Below are positions 12,494-12,759 of a stretch of 12,759 nucleotides of DNA, piece after piece. Within the stretch, counting starts at the first letter, position 1. Every line of letters begins with the position of its first letter. Below the pieces are notes generated by a model, which was not told the DNA's origin, did not search any database, and saw only the letters and a program-made list of their open reading frames with translations. A program made the translations under genes and the position numbers. Location of the stretch: positions 1-12,759 of the forward strand of contig JAGNPP010000046.1 of the NCBI GenBank assembly GCA_017989575.1, in the 5' to 3' direction. The stretch comes from Chryseobacterium sp. (GTDB taxonomy: Bacteria; Bacteroidota; Bacteroidia; Flavobacteriales; Weeksellaceae).

Positions 12494-12759
12494 TTACTTC
12501 ACTTTCGGAGCTACTTTCTCTCCAAACAATTCAATAGATTTCATCATCACATCGTGCGCAGGGTCGCCCACATCCATATGTCCGATAAATCTTGTCAGTC
12601 CAAATAATTCTTTCATTTCGGCTATTTTATCAGCCACTTGATTGGCGCTTCCGATGAAAAGTGCGCCATCTTCACTGCGGCCACCTTCATATTGTTCTTT
12701 GGTATATGGTGCCCAGCCTCGGCTTTTTCCAATTCTGTCCATCTGAGATTTGTAGTTGA
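12494..12759 (-). CDS. Luciferase-like flavin monooxygenase, C-terminal part
   Basis: Only the last 88 or so residues are in the window; the reading frame is open to the right edge and the start lies outside. The sequence YKSQMDRIGKSRGWAPYTKE, the segment GRSEDGALFIGSANQVADKI, and the terminal block ending ELFGEKVAPKVK match the C-terminal region of LLM-class (bacterial luciferase-like) flavin-dependent oxidoreductases. There the G-S-x-x-x-V-A-D-K-I helix closes the TIM barrel near the FMN phosphate. Such enzymes oxidise diverse small substrates with reduced flavin and oxygen; the substrate cannot be read from this part. It ends 24 bases before its terminator. Confidence 0.87.
   Translation of the reverse strand, partial: NYKSQMDRIGKSRGWAPYTKEQYEGGRSEDGALFIGSANQVADKIAEMKELFGLTRFIGHMDVGDPAHDVMMKSIELFGEKVAPKVK

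Noticed and set aside
1..12759. CRISPR array, tRNA or rRNA genes, prophage or insertion sequence
   Set aside because: I found no regularly spaced direct repeats with unique spacers, no cloverleaf or rRNA-like stretch, and no transposase, integrase or phage structural gene on either strand.

Overview
The window looks like chromosomal DNA from a flavobacterium of the phylum Bacteroidota, most likely Chryseobacterium or a close relative (Weeksellaceae). The reasons are low GC, start codons without Shine-Dalgarno sequences, several exact matches to the Bacteroidota -7 promoter box TAnnTTTG, and lineage-typical genes: a THX-like ribosomal protein, DUF2480, a DUF1569/DinB-like protein, and a ComEC without a nuclease domain. 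Genus-level placement is inference from gene content and protein character.

Layout. Positions 6-710 hold a LytTR-type response regulator interrupted by an in-frame TAA at 447-449. Next on the minus strand is a higB-higA toxin-antitoxin pair (776-1426) with a perfect 10+10 bp inverted repeat in its promoter. aspS (1536-3290, minus) follows, with its own terminator and a heptad-repeat leader. The stretch 3291-3635 has no gene; it contains the aspS promoter and a ~160-bp, GC-richer, palindromic element that looks like a dispersed non-autonomous repeat. A small basic THX-type ribosomal protein gene (3636-3821, plus) converges on a DUF937 gene (3874-4527, minus) across a strong bidirectional terminator. 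A DUF2480 gene (4593-5102, minus) is divergent from a second toxin-antitoxin pair of the RelE/ParE class (5157-5659, plus). Then come lpxB with a TTG start, a DUF1569/DinB-like gene coupled to it, and comEC (to 9146). A NfeD-like membrane protein and a flotillin form a pair (9217-11349). A compact three-gene cluster follows: a phosphatase of the low-molecular-weight tyrosine phosphatase fold, a small membrane protein, and a membrane-anchored protein with a BamE-like motif (11394-12416). A terminator separates it from the C-terminal part of a luciferase-like flavin monooxygenase (minus), which runs off the right edge.

How the genes work together. Most genes are housekeeping or envelope functions: translation (aspS, THX), lipid A synthesis (lpxB), DNA uptake (comEC) and membrane microdomains (NfeD/flotillin). 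Two small toxin-antitoxin islets sit between them. I see no prophage, CRISPR array, tRNA, rRNA or complete insertion sequence. The items most worth a second look are the broken LytTR regulator, the higBA operator, the ~160-bp palindromic element, the overlapping divergent promoters at 5102-5157, and the phosphatase/membrane/BamE-like cluster. I found no clear evidence of a wholly new multi-gene system; the last cluster is the nearest candidate.
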